Below, piece by piece: positions 16,423 through 24,809 of a stretch of 64,000 nt of DNA; position 1 is the stretch's first letter; each line of letters opens with the position of its first letter. This DNA is from DASUPK01 sp963763955 (GTDB lineage: Bacteria; Actinomycetota; Thermoleophilia; Solirubrobacterales; 70-9): positions 124,001 to 188,000 of the forward strand of contig CAVXQP010000009.1 in NCBI GenBank assembly GCA_963763955.1. Direction: 5' to 3'. The translations under genes were made by a program, and so were the position numbers. The notes below the pieces were generated by a model. That model saw only the letters and a list, made by a program, of their open reading frames with translations, searched no databases and was not told the origin of the DNA.

Positions 16423-17244
16423 ATGTTGCCCGCGGCTTTGGAGGAGAGCGCTTCGACAGCCGGTCCCTCGAAGGCCCGCAAACGGATCGGGATCGGGATT
16501 TTGGGGGTGCTCCTGGCAGCGGGAATCGCTTCCTGTGGCGGCACCCGACAGGACGCGAACGAGCCATCGGGCGATTTCCCCGTCCAGATCGTCAGCGCCG
16601 ACTTCCCGAGCAGGCAGCAGCTCGCCCAGAACACCAACCTGAGGCTGGCGGTGGCGAACTCCGGCGACAAGACGATCCCCAACCTCGCCATCACGATCTT
16701 CACGGCCTCGAATGAGAACCCCGGCGCGGACGAGACCACCACCGGGACGACCGGGACCGGGACGACCTCGACCACGAATGACCTCCCGACCGTGCAGGGC
16801 TCCTTCTCGGTCCGCTCCGCGCAGCAGGGCCTGGCGATCCCGTTCCGCCCCGTCTGGATCCTCGAAACCGGCTATCCCAAGCTCGAGGGTGAGACCGCCT
16901 CGGCGGGCGCCGAGGCCGCACAGACCGACACCTACGCGTTCGGAGCGCTCGCCCCGCACCAGACCAAGAGCATCGTCTGGAACGTGACCGCGGTGCAGGG
17001 CGGGACCTACACGGTCCACTACCGGGTCGCCGCCGGTCTCGAGGGCAAGGCGAAGGCGCTCACCGCCAACGGCTCGATCCCCGAAGGGGAGTTCGTCGTG
17101 CGGATCTCCACCGCGCCGCCTCAGACCCGGGTGAACGACTCGGGCCAGGTGGTGCCGATCAAGCCGAGCGACATCGTCGGGCAGTCAGGTAACGCCGGGC
17201 AGAAGTCCAAGCCCGGCGGGTCCGGGACCTCGACGAGCCCCTAG
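16423..17244 (+). CDS. Secreted lipoprotein with Thr-rich linker, unknown function
   Basis: A 273-residue protein. A basic N-terminus (KARKRIGIG) precedes a hydrophobic stretch and a lipobox ending IASC near residue 46. The mature part looks like beta-sandwich, CARDB-like domains (NLRLAVANSGDKTIPNLAITIF) split by a Thr/Gly-rich linker (about 105-125), ending in a Pro/Gly/Ser tail. The ATG at 16423 has TACGGT seven bases upstream, implying a leaderless transcript. It is divergent from the YrbE operon, so it could be an accessory envelope protein of that system; this is only positional inference. Confidence 0.65.
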   Translation: MLPAALEESASTAGPSKARKRIGIGILGVLLAAGIASCGGTRQDANEPSGDFPVQIVSADFPSRQQLAQNTNLRLAVANSGDKTIPNLAITIFTASNENPGADETTTGTTGTGTTSTTNDLPTVQGSFSVRSAQQGLAIPFRPVWILETGYPKLEGETASAGAEAAQTDTYAFGALAPHQTKSIVWNVTAVQGGTYTVHYRVAAGLEGKAKALTANGSIPEGEFVVRISTAPPQTRVNDSGQVVPIKPSDIVGQSGNAGQKSKPGGSGTSTSP

Positions 17245-17864
17245 CGGGCCGCCGCAACCTCGACCCTGGCGATCCCGGCGATCGCCTCGGTCATCAGCTC
17301 CGCCTTCTGGCGGTCGGACAGGCCCTCCGCCTCGAGCCGGTCCCAGGTCCAGAAGTCGAGCGCGACGCGGACCAGTGAGCGCACCCGAGTCACGGAGCCG
17401 GCCTCCAGCTCGAAGCCGGCCGTAGCTGCGTCAGCGAGGCGCGCGAGGCCCGCATCCGAGCTGTCGCGCATGTACTCGTCCAGGACGGGGTCCGAGCCGC
17501 GGTCGCGCTGCAGATTTCGCATCATCCGTCCCCAGCCGCGGTACCAATCCGCATAGACGGTCGTCAGGAGCGACCGGACGCGGTCGACCGGATTCTCGGG
17601 CGCCAGCGCCGCGTCGAAGTCCGGAAGCGGGTTCTCGGCAATGTGGTGGGCCGCACACGCCGGGTAGAGCGCGGCGTTGTCGGGGAAGTGCTTGTAGACC
17701 GTGAGGCGGCTCACACCGGCGCGCCGCGCGATTTCGGCCACGGTGGTCCCGGCCGGGCCGACCTGCTCGTGCAGCTCGGCCGCGGCCTTGGCGATCCGCT
17801 GGCGCGTCCGCTGCTGGCTCTCGGCCCGCTCCTTCAGCTCGTATTTCCTTTTTTTACTTGACAT
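17241..17864 (-). CDS. TetR-family transcriptional regulator
   Basis: A 207-residue repressor with a very basic N-terminus and a TetR DNA-binding domain: TRQRIAKAAAELHEQVG, then TTVAEIARRAGVSRLTVYKHFPDNAALY (about 39-66, the helix-turn-helix). The ligand domain is helical and not diagnostic. It is divergent from a cupin gene, with three copies of a GTTWARCGAA-like motif between them, so it most likely represses the cupin gene and itself. Its start codon overlaps the -35 box of the cupin promoter. The run of T bases near 17848-17855 encodes its Lys-rich start. The 3' end overlaps the convergent lipoprotein gene by four bases. Confidence 0.92.
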   Translation of the reverse strand: MSSKKRKYELKERAESQQRTRQRIAKAAAELHEQVGPAGTTVAEIARRAGVSRLTVYKHFPDNAALYPACAAHHIAENPLPDFDAALAPENPVDRVRSLLTTVYADWYRGWGRMMRNLQRDRGSDPVLDEYMRDSSDAGLARLADAATAGFELEAGSVTRVRSLVRVALDFWTWDRLEAEGLSDRQKAELMTEAIAGIARVEVAAAR

Positions 17865-17887
17865 CGCGTTAAGCGAAATGTTACCCT
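17858..17887 (+). promoter_or_regulatory. Putative promoter of the cupin gene
   Basis: Perfect TTGACA (17858-17863) with TACCCT (17882-17887) 18 bases later. A GTTAAGCGAA motif copy sits in the spacer and the palindrome at 17896-17920 covers the expected start site, so a bound TetR would block initiation. Confidence 0.55.
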
Positions 17888-17895
17888 ACTCGCGC

Positions 17896-17920
17896 TTCGT
17901 TTAACAGGCTGTTTAGCGAA
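17896..17920. promoter_or_regulatory. TetR operator candidate, imperfect 25-bp palindrome
   Basis: Half-sites TTCGTTTAACAG and CTGTTTAGCGAA flank a central G; 10 of 12 positions are symmetric. A further copy of the half-site, GTTAAGCGAA, lies at 17868-17877. The region is AT-rich compared with its surroundings, as expected for an operator. Confidence 0.55.
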
Positions 17921-17932
17921 AAGGAGACGCAG

Positions 17933-18451
17933 ATGGAAGCGCAGACCACCACCACGGCAAAGATCGTCGGGCCGAAGGACGGAAAGACCGGGAACCTCGG
18001 CGCGGTCGGGGTCCGGTTCATGATCGATGGTGAGGAGTCGGGCGGCGGTTTCTCGCTGGTCGAGCACCCGATCCCGCCGCGGCACCTCGCGGCCCCCTAC
18101 CACAGGCATACCCGCGAGGACGAGTACAGCTACGTGCTCGAGGGCAGGATGGGCGCGCTGCTCGGCAACGAGGTGGTCCACGCGGAGCCCGGCGACCTGG
18201 TGTTCAAGCCACGCGACCAGTGGCACACCTTCTGGAACGCCGGCGACGCCGAGTGCCGGATCCTGGAGATCATCTCCCCGGCCGGGTTCGAGAAGTTCTT
18301 CGACGCCCTCGCCGACATGAACGAGGCCGGTCCGCCCGACCCGGAGAAGCTCGTAGAGCTCGCGGCCCGCTACCGGCTCGAGTTCGACCTGGAGGCGACC
18401 CCGGGGATCGCCGAGGAGCACGGGCTCGTCTTCCCCATGCCCCCGGAGTAA
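17933..18451 (+). CDS. Cupin-domain protein
   Basis: A 172-residue beta-barrel protein. Cupin motif 1 reads HRHTREDEYSYVLEGRMG (about 58-75) with the metal-binding His and Glu. Motif 2 is PGDLVFKPRDQWHTFWN (about 86-102) with the second His. ATG 17933 has AAGGAG eight bases upstream. Control by the divergent TetR is likely. Single-domain cupins include dioxygenases, isomerases and binding proteins, so the reaction is unknown. Confidence 0.85.
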   Translation: MEAQTTTTAKIVGPKDGKTGNLGAVGVRFMIDGEESGGGFSLVEHPIPPRHLAAPYHRHTREDEYSYVLEGRMGALLGNEVVHAEPGDLVFKPRDQWHTFWNAGDAECRILEIISPAGFEKFFDALADMNEAGPPDPEKLVELAARYRLEFDLEATPGIAEEHGLVFPMPPE

Positions 18452-18502
18452 CGCTGAGGGTCATGGCGCAGCGACCGCCCCGCCGTGGTGTTCTGTACGG
18501 CG

Positions 18503-19699
18503 ATGAGTGTGCCCCGTCGCCGCGGCTCCGCAGGTCTCGCCCTGGTGCTCTGCTCCGCCCTCGTCGCCGGGTGCGGTGGGGGCGGCGGGTCGTCGTCGTC
18601 GACCTCTCCCGCGACCGCGAGCGGCACGCAGCCCGCTCCGACCGGCGACAAGGTCAGGCTCGAGAAGGTCGGCGACTTCGACCAGCCCACCTACGTCGCC
18701 CAGCCGCCGGGCAGCAACGACCTCTACGTCGTCGAACAGAGCGGCACGGTTCGCATCGTCCGGAACGGCGACGTCGTCTCCCAGCCGGCGCTCGACATCA
18801 GCGACCAGGTCACCGACAACGGCGAGCAGGGCCTCCTCTCGATCGCCTTCCCGCCCGATTTCCAGAAATCGCATCTGGTCTACGCCTACTTCACCGGCAC
18901 GGACCAGAACCAGCACGTCGTCCGCTACACGGTCCGCTCGGACGGCACGTTCGATCCCGGCAGCGCCCGACAGATCCTCAACATGGCCGACTTCGCCTCG
19001 AACCACAACGGCGGCCAACTCCAGTTCGGCCCGGACGGCGACCTCTACATCGGCACCGGCGACGGCGGGCAGGAGGACGACCCGCGCCGGACCGGACAGG
19101 ATCTCGGCACGCTGCTCGGCAAGCTGCTGCGGATCCGCCCGGCGACCGGAGCCGGCGGCGCGCCGTACACGATCCCGCCCGATAACCCGTTCGTACACCG
19201 CCAGGGCGCCCGTCCCGAGATCTATTCGTACGGGCTGCGCAACCCGTGGCGCTTCAACTTCGACCCCAAGACCGGGGCGCTCTCGATCGGCGACGTCGGC
19301 CAGAACACCCTCGAGGAGGTGGACTACACCCGTAAGGGCCAGGCCAGGGGCGCGAACTTCGGCTGGTCGGCCTTCGAGGGCACCGACCGCTTCAACACCG
19401 ATCAGACGGCGCCGAACGCGGTGCCCCCGATCTTCGAGTACAGCCACGACGGTGGCGCCTGCTCGATCACGGGCGGCTACGTCGTCCGGGACCGTTCCCT
19501 TCCGGCGCTCTATGGCCGCTACGTCTACGGGGACTACTGCATCGGTGACCTGCATAGCTTCGTGCCGGCGATCCCTCACGCCCGCGACGACCGCTCGCTC
19601 GGTCTGAACGTACCCTCCCTCTCCTCCTTCGGCGAGGACAACGCGGATCACATCTACGCGGCATCGCTCGATGGCCCCGTCTACCGTCTGGTCCAGTGA
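18503..19699 (+). CDS. PQQ-dependent sugar dehydrogenase-like lipoprotein (copy 1 of 3)
   Basis: A 398-residue protein of the soluble glucose / aldose-sugar dehydrogenase (GSDH) beta-propeller family. The N-terminus has a signal with lipobox LVAGC, then a Ser/Thr-rich linker. Conserved parts are GEQGLLSIAFPPDF, SNHNGGQLQFGPDG with the expected catalytic His, YIGTGDGG, GLRNPWRFNFD (PQQ-contacting Arg), and a late Cys pair (GGACSI, DYCIG). It would oxidise sugars outside the cell using PQQ. An upstream GTG at 18485 is possible but ATG 18503 is preferred. It starts a tandem array of three paralogs. Confidence 0.88.
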   Translation: MSVPRRRGSAGLALVLCSALVAGCGGGGGSSSSTSPATASGTQPAPTGDKVRLEKVGDFDQPTYVAQPPGSNDLYVVEQSGTVRIVRNGDVVSQPALDISDQVTDNGEQGLLSIAFPPDFQKSHLVYAYFTGTDQNQHVVRYTVRSDGTFDPGSARQILNMADFASNHNGGQLQFGPDGDLYIGTGDGGQEDDPRRTGQDLGTLLGKLLRIRPATGAGGAPYTIPPDNPFVHRQGARPEIYSYGLRNPWRFNFDPKTGALSIGDVGQNTLEEVDYTRKGQARGANFGWSAFEGTDRFNTDQTAPNAVPPIFEYSHDGGACSITGGYVVRDRSLPALYGRYVYGDYCIGDLHSFVPAIPHARDDRSLGLNVPSLSSFGEDNADHIYAASLDGPVYRLVQ

Positions 19700-20790
19700 G
19701 ACGACTCGGCGTGGCAGTGGCGATCTCGGCCCTCGCGGCTCTGGCGTTCCAGACGGGATCGGCATCCGCAAAGGCGGGAGTGAAGCTGAAGCGGATCGGG
19801 CGGTTCGAGAGCCCGGTCTACGTCGCCGCGGCCCCCGGGGTGCGAGGGGTCTTCGTGGTGCAGAAGGGCGGCGTCATTCGCCTGGTCCAGGGCAAGCACC
19901 GCCGGACCTTCCTCGACATCTCCTCGCTGGTGAGCGCCAACGGTGAGCGCGGCCTGCTGTCTGTGGCCTTCGCCCCGGACTACGCCAGATCACGGTTGTT
20001 CTACATCTACTTCACGAACAACACCGGCGACATCGTGGTCGCCGAGCTCCGCGCGGATCCCAGCGGGCGGGCGGCTTCACCGGGCACCATGCGTCAGCTC
20101 CTGGTGGTTCCACATCACAGCGCAAGCAACCACAACGGCGGCCAGCTCCAGTTCGGGCCGGACGGCTTCCTCTATGCGGGAACGGGCGACGGGGGCAGCG
20201 AGGGGGATCCAAACGACAACGCGCAGAACCCGAGATCGATGCTCGGAAAGCTGCTGCGGATCAATCCTGCCTCCGCCGCGACCACGATCTATTCGAGCGG
20301 CCTTCGCAACCCGTACCGCTTCTCCTTCGACCTCACCACCGATCCGGGGCACCCGCGTATCGCGATCGGCGACGTCGGCCAGGACCGCTTCGAGGAGATC
20401 GACTACCTGGCGCTGGCCGCGGCGAACGGCGCCAACTTCGGGTGGAACGACTTCGAGGGCTTCGCCCCGTTCGCCGGGGGCCATCCGCCGACTGCGACCG
20501 GGACGGTGAAGCCGATCAAGGTCTACAGCAGCTCCGGGAACGCCTGCGCGATCGTCGGCGGCTACGTGGTCCGCGACCGGCGCCTCCGCTCCCTCCGGCA
20601 CCGATACGTCTACGGCGACTTCTGCACGGGCAAGATCCGCTCGCTGATCCCCGCTCTCGGCGGTGCCCGGAAAGACCGCTCCACCGGCGTCCGGGTCCCC
20701 GATCTGAGCTCCTTCGGCGAGGGCGCGAATGGCGGGCTCTACGCCACCTCGCTGGATGGGCCGGTGTACCGGTTCGTGCGCAGGCACTGA
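19696..20790 (+). CDS. PQQ-dependent sugar dehydrogenase-like protein (copy 2 of 3)
   Basis: A 364-residue paralog with a cleavable signal peptide (core AVAISALAALAF, then ASA) instead of a lipobox. It keeps SNHNGGQLQFGPDG, GTGDGGSEGDP, GLRNPYRFSFD, GDVGQDRFEEIDYL and both late Cys residues. The GTG start overlaps copy 1 by four bases, so they are co-translated. It lacks the insertion of copy 1 between the fourth and fifth blades, which suggests a different substrate pocket. Likely active, if PQQ is available. Confidence 0.88.
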   Translation: MRRLGVAVAISALAALAFQTGSASAKAGVKLKRIGRFESPVYVAAAPGVRGVFVVQKGGVIRLVQGKHRRTFLDISSLVSANGERGLLSVAFAPDYARSRLFYIYFTNNTGDIVVAELRADPSGRAASPGTMRQLLVVPHHSASNHNGGQLQFGPDGFLYAGTGDGGSEGDPNDNAQNPRSMLGKLLRINPASAATTIYSSGLRNPYRFSFDLTTDPGHPRIAIGDVGQDRFEEIDYLALAAANGANFGWNDFEGFAPFAGGHPPTATGTVKPIKVYSSSGNACAIVGGYVVRDRRLRSLRHRYVYGDFCTGKIRSLIPALGGARKDRSTGVRVPDLSSFGEGANGGLYATSLDGPVYRFVRRH

Positions 20791-20824
20791 ATAACCTGCG
20801 CTCGCCCCCCACGGGGGACCTCAA

Positions 20825-22012
20825 ATGCCGTCCTCACTCAACCGCCGCCGGATCGAAACCGCGATCGCTGCCCTGGTCGCAATCGCAGCCGGCATCGTGG
20901 GGATCGCGACGCGTGAGGCCTCCAGAAGCCTGGGCCCGAAGTTCATCAAGGTCGATCGCCTCGCCCGGCTCAAGGAGCCCGTCTATCTGACCCAACCTCC
21001 CGGGCCCGGCTCGCAGCTCTACGTCGTGCAGCGGCAGGGCACCGTGCGGGTGCTGGCCCCGGACCGACTCCTCCCCCGGCCCTTCCTCAAGATTTCGGAC
21101 CTCGTCAAGCAGAGCGGCGGCGGCGCCGACGGCGGCATGACCTCGATCGCCTTCCCGCCCGACTACGCCCGCTCCGGCCAGTTCTACGTCGCCTATACCG
21201 ACCGCGGGGACAGGTTGGTGGTGGCACGCTACAGCCGCAGCGCCGCGAACCCGCTGGTGGCCGACCGCGCCTCGGGCCAGTCGGTGCTCACGGTCCCGGA
21301 GTCGAGGCCCGAGCGACACGGCGGTTTCATCACGTTTGGGCCGGACGGCTACCTGTACATCGGCACCGGGGACGGCTCGCCACCGGGCGATCCGCGGGAG
21401 GTCGCTCAGGACCCCGCTCAGCTCCGCGGCAAGATCCTGCGGATCAATCCAGCCATCCCGGGGAGCGCCGAGATCTGGGCTTCCGGGCTCGGCGATCCCC
21501 GCAGGATCTCGTTCGATCGCGCCTCCCACTCGATGGCGATCGCCGACGTCGGCGACCAGCGCTACGAGGAGATCGAGTACCTGCCCATCGACAAGGCGAG
21601 GGGAGCGAACTTCGGCTGGCCGGCGTACGACGGCTTCGTCGTCCTGCGCGGGGGGCTGCCGAGAAAGCAGGCCGCCTTCCCGGCGATCGCGTTCCCGCGA
21701 CGGCGCGGCTGCGCCGTGATCGGGGGCTACCTGGTCCGGGACCCGCGGCTCACCCGAATCCGCGGGCGCGAGCTGAACGGCAGCTATCTCTACGGAGTTC
21801 GCTGCTCGGGGAAGCTCTTCGCCTTCCGGCCCCGGCCGGGGCGCCGGGCGGGCAAGCTGCGCAGCTTCCGGTTCAGGTTCCGCAACCTGACCTCCCTCGG
21901 TGTGGACAACAGCGGCCGGGTCTACGTGCTCACCCTCAAGGGACCGCACCGACACGGCAAGCCGACGCTGGGGTCCGTCTTCCGGCTCGTTCCGATCCGC
22001 AAGGAGCTCTAG
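20825..22012 (+). CDS. Divergent PQQ sugar dehydrogenase-like protein (copy 3 of 3), catalytic His displaced
   Basis: A 395-residue paralog with an N-terminal signal-anchor (IETAIAALVAIAAGIVGIA). The fold is kept: FGPDGYLYIGTGDG, IADVGDQRYEEIEYL and RGANFGWPAYDG. However, SNHNGGQL of copies 1 and 2 reads RPERHGGFI, so the catalytic-His position holds Arg and a His sits one place later. GLRNPWRF has become GLGDPRRI. The C-terminus is basic. It may be inactive, altered in specificity, or a binding protein. A small GC-rich hairpin (about 20806-20820) lies between copies 2 and 3. Confidence 0.82.
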   Translation: MPSSLNRRRIETAIAALVAIAAGIVGIATREASRSLGPKFIKVDRLARLKEPVYLTQPPGPGSQLYVVQRQGTVRVLAPDRLLPRPFLKISDLVKQSGGGADGGMTSIAFPPDYARSGQFYVAYTDRGDRLVVARYSRSAANPLVADRASGQSVLTVPESRPERHGGFITFGPDGYLYIGTGDGSPPGDPREVAQDPAQLRGKILRINPAIPGSAEIWASGLGDPRRISFDRASHSMAIADVGDQRYEEIEYLPIDKARGANFGWPAYDGFVVLRGGLPRKQAAFPAIAFPRRRGCAVIGGYLVRDPRLTRIRGRELNGSYLYGVRCSGKLFAFRPRPGRRAGKLRSFRFRFRNLTSLGVDNSGRVYVLTLKGPHRHGKPTLGSVFRLVPIRKEL

Positions 22013-22018
22013 TCCTGG

Positions 22019-23401
22019 CTAGACGCCGGCGAAGGCGACTACGCGGCTGTCCGCCGGCGCGAACAGCCGCCCGCCCCCAGCCGCCGGCGTCGGGAAGTGG
22101 GTGACCGAGGCGAGGTCGACGGTGATCAGGGGAGCACCGCTGTCCGGCGCGTAGCCATGCAGCTTCGCGCCGCTGTCGATCGTCCAGACGACCCCACCCG
22201 AGACGATCGGTGGGCCGGCCGAGGAGCCCGCGTGCCAGGCGGGGATGAACGTATTCCCGCTGATGCGGAGGGCGTGCAGGCCATCGGTGCACGGGACATA
22301 GACGAACGGGGCCAGGTACGCGAGCCCGCCGAACGCCCCGCCACCGCAGACGCTCTGCGCGAAGAGCTGGCCGCCGGTCCCCCCGAGGTGGGTGGTCGAG
22401 AGCACCAGCCCCAGGCCCTCCTTGCCGATCACGAACATCCGGTTGGCCCCGAGCAGGGTGGGCCCGACGGAGCCAAGATCGGTGTCGCTTTGGTTGAGCT
22501 GGGGTGAGTTCGAAGCGCGATAGAAGTCGGTCTGCTTCAGCTTTCGCGAGAGCCGGATGACGCTGTTGCCGAAGTCGAACCCGGAGGTGTTATCGCCATT
22601 GCCGGTGACGACGAACAGGTTGCCTCGGCCCTCGACGGCCGCCCCTGACGGCGCCCAGATGCCGCCCTCACGGTTCACCCCCGCGGTGAAGGTGAGCTTC
22701 CTCGGCTTCCCATGTGTCATCACCGAGACGACCCTCCCTCTGTAGTCGCCGCAGTCGCCGGTGAGCCCGCCGAAGGGGACGTAGACGCGCCCCTTTGAGA
22801 CCGAGAGCGCAGAACGCTGCTGGTGCACCCGGGGGTCCGCTCCCGGAGCATCGACCTTGCGCTTCAGCACCACCTTCCCTCCGCGGAGGTGAAGCCCGAA
22901 CAGGACGTGGCGGTAACCGCTGAGGAAGGCGGTGACGTAGAGGGTGGGGCCGGAGATCGCCGGCGTCCCGGTGATGCCAGTGACCGGCGAGATGTTCCCG
23001 CACGGGAGCGTGGAGGCGTCCACCGGGGTGCCGAGATGGCGCTTCCACGCGATCCGGCCATTGCCCGCGTTGAGGGCGTAGACGGTGTCGTTCTCGGTGG
23101 CGACGTAGACGCGGTTGCCCACCGCCAGTGGCTCCGTATAGACCTGACCGTCGAACTGCTGGGTCCAGGTCTGATGGAAGCCGCCGATCGCCGGGGAGGT
23201 TGTGTCCACCCCCGTGCGGGCCAGGTTCGCGTGGTAGGTCGTCCAGTTCGCGGCGCGGTCGTGCTTCTTGCGCGTCGCCGCAGCGGCCTTCGCCGCGAGG
23301 GTGGCGCTTGAGGAGTCCGGCTTGACTCCGGAGCCGCAACCGATGGCGACGACGACCGTCGCCGTCAACGCCAGAATTGCCACCGCCCTGGTTCGAAGCA
23401 T
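22019..23401 (-). CDS. PQQ-like beta-propeller repeat lipoprotein
   Basis: A 460-residue secreted protein: signal, lipobox (VAIGCGSG), Ala/Lys linker, then repeats of the PQQ-enzyme type (VGNRVYVATENDTVYALNAGNGRIAWKRHLG, about 94-124, is the clearest blade). Such domains occur in quinoprotein dehydrogenases and in BamB-like scaffolds; I saw no dehydrogenase catalytic motif, so binding is as likely as catalysis. It converges on the GSDH-like array with only six bases between stops. TAGACT lies eight bases before the ATG. Confidence 0.8.
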   Translation of the reverse strand: MLRTRAVAILALTATVVVAIGCGSGVKPDSSSATLAAKAAAATRKKHDRAANWTTYHANLARTGVDTTSPAIGGFHQTWTQQFDGQVYTEPLAVGNRVYVATENDTVYALNAGNGRIAWKRHLGTPVDASTLPCGNISPVTGITGTPAISGPTLYVTAFLSGYRHVLFGLHLRGGKVVLKRKVDAPGADPRVHQQRSALSVSKGRVYVPFGGLTGDCGDYRGRVVSVMTHGKPRKLTFTAGVNREGGIWAPSGAAVEGRGNLFVVTGNGDNTSGFDFGNSVIRLSRKLKQTDFYRASNSPQLNQSDTDLGSVGPTLLGANRMFVIGKEGLGLVLSTTHLGGTGGQLFAQSVCGGGAFGGLAYLAPFVYVPCTDGLHALRISGNTFIPAWHAGSSAGPPIVSGGVVWTIDSGAKLHGYAPDSGAPLITVDLASVTHFPTPAAGGGRLFAPADSRVVAFAGV

Positions 23402-23418
23402 CCCGGGCCAGTCTAGGT

Positions 23419-24588
23419 CTAGCGAGGCAGCGCCGGGGCCAGGATCCGGTAGGCCTTGATGCCGAGGCCGAGCCGCTCGCGGTCCTCGGAGATCTGGGGG
23501 TCCAGTCCGGTCAGTTCCCGCACGCGCTCGAGCCGGTAGGCGACCGTGTGGCGGTGGGCGAAGATCGCGCGCGCCGTCGCGTTCATGTTGCAGTCGCTCG
23601 TCAGGTACTCCTCCAGCGTCCCGAGCAGGTCCGAGCGGTACTGGTTGTCGTAGCGGACCAGCGGCTCGACCGTATCGCGGTAGAAGCTCCGCACCTCCTC
23701 GGGATCCGAGATCAGGGCCCGGAAGAGGAGCCGATAGACCCCGCTGGCGGCGATGCCCTCCTCGAGGGCCTCGGCGATTTCGGGCTCGCGCCTGACCACG
23801 TCGAGAACGAGCTCGGCCTCCTTGATCGCTCGGTGGAGCTCACCCGGGTCGGGATAGAAGGAGGAGACAGCCGCCATCCCTAGCTTCCGCAGCCGGGTCG
23901 CGATGCGGCCGGCGCCCTGCAGCGTCTTCTCCGGGGCATCGTCGCCGCCGCGCGCCGGCAGGACCGCGTAGAGCCTGCCCTCGGAGAGCTCCGCGAGCGA
24001 CCCCTCGTACTCAGCCTCGACCAGGGCCGTGGCGTGACTCGGGCTCGCTGACTCGATCTGCGCCACCAGCGCGATCGCGCCGCGTGCCAGGTCGCAGCCG
24101 AGGCGCGCGGCCTTGCTGGTGGCCTCCGCGCTGTCGACCTCGCGGGAGCGCAGCTCCTCCATCAGGCCGCCGCGCATCTTGCGCTCCGCATCCTCACGGG
24201 CATCGGCGACCGCCACCTCCGCGAGGGCCGCCAGGGCCGCCGCCCTGAGCACCTCGTCGCGGTCGACCAACAGCGGGGTCCCACCGTCCCCTGAGTCCGC
24301 CTCGAGCAGCAGAACGACGCCCACCATCTGCCCGCCGGCCTCGATCGAGCGCTCGAGCGCGATCGGGTCGGGCGCGCTGGCGTCGGTGTCCGCCACGCGG
24401 GCCTTCGCGTATTCGGCCAGGCCGTTGAGCTCGCCGCCGCCCGGAGCGCGCGCCGCCAGCCCGCGCGGGGGCAGGACGATGGCCACCGGGCCTCCGGCTT
24501 CCGCCGCGGCCAGCTCGGCGACACCCTGAAGTCCCTCGCCGTCGAGGACGGCCTCGATCATGCGGGTGCTGAGCTCGCGCAAGGTCAT
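23419..24588 (-). CDS. PucR/CdaR-type transcriptional regulator
   Basis: A 389-residue regulator with an unrecognised N-terminal half and a C-terminal PucR-type helix-turn-helix: LLGTLEEYLTSDCNMNATARAIFAHRHTVAYRLERV, then ELTGLDP (about 315-365). The middle part resembles the GGDEF-like domain that often precedes it. PucR/CdaR proteins usually activate catabolic genes in response to metabolites. The ATG at 24588 overlaps the stop of a 35-residue P-II-like reading frame (ATGA). A divergent aldehyde dehydrogenase gene 320 bases away may be its target. Confidence 0.88.
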   Translation of the reverse strand: MTLRELSTRMIEAVLDGEGLQGVAELAAAEAGGPVAIVLPPRGLAARAPGGGELNGLAEYAKARVADTDASAPDPIALERSIEAGGQMVGVVLLLEADSGDGGTPLLVDRDEVLRAAALAALAEVAVADAREDAERKMRGGLMEELRSREVDSAEATSKAARLGCDLARGAIALVAQIESASPSHATALVEAEYEGSLAELSEGRLYAVLPARGGDDAPEKTLQGAGRIATRLRKLGMAAVSSFYPDPGELHRAIKEAELVLDVVRREPEIAEALEEGIAASGVYRLLFRALISDPEEVRSFYRDTVEPLVRYDNQYRSDLLGTLEEYLTSDCNMNATARAIFAHRHTVAYRLERVRELTGLDPQISEDRERLGLGIKAYRILAPALPR

Positions 24589-24692
24589 TCCTCCGCCGCC
24601 GCCGCCGCGACCTCCTCCTCGGAGTGGGCCTGAGGCTCCGAGCGAATGGGCTCGAACGCCTCATGGCGGATGAAGGCCTCGATTTTCTTCAC
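24585..24692 (-). CDS. 35-residue peptide resembling the N-terminus of P-II (GlnB) proteins
   Basis: Starts with GTG, with GGGGGAG about eight bases upstream. The first 18 residues after the start, KKIEAFIRHEAFEPIRSE, match the opening beta-strand and helix of P-II signal proteins (MKKIEA.IRP..LE.V...). It then runs into an acidic/Ala tail and stops, overlapping the PucR-type start (ATGA). The T-loop and the rest of P-II are absent. It could be a relic of glnB, a leader peptide for translational coupling, or a small partner. The coding case rests on the match, the Shine-Dalgarno and the overlap. Confidence 0.5.
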   Translation of the reverse strand: MKKIEAFIRHEAFEPIRSEPQAHSEEEVAAAAAEE

Positions 24693-24809
24693 GGCTGACT
24701 CCCCCGGAGACGGCAAGCGCTGTCGATGCGCACGGTAGGCGTGGCCGGGCACGGAGTCTTTGGCCCTCTGTCGAAAATCGCGCGCGGGGGTTGCTCCAAG
24801 CGGTCGAGC

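Noticed and set aside
17846..17858. Run of T bases as a transcription terminator
   Set aside because: It encodes the Lys-rich N-terminus of the TetR protein and has no preceding hairpin.
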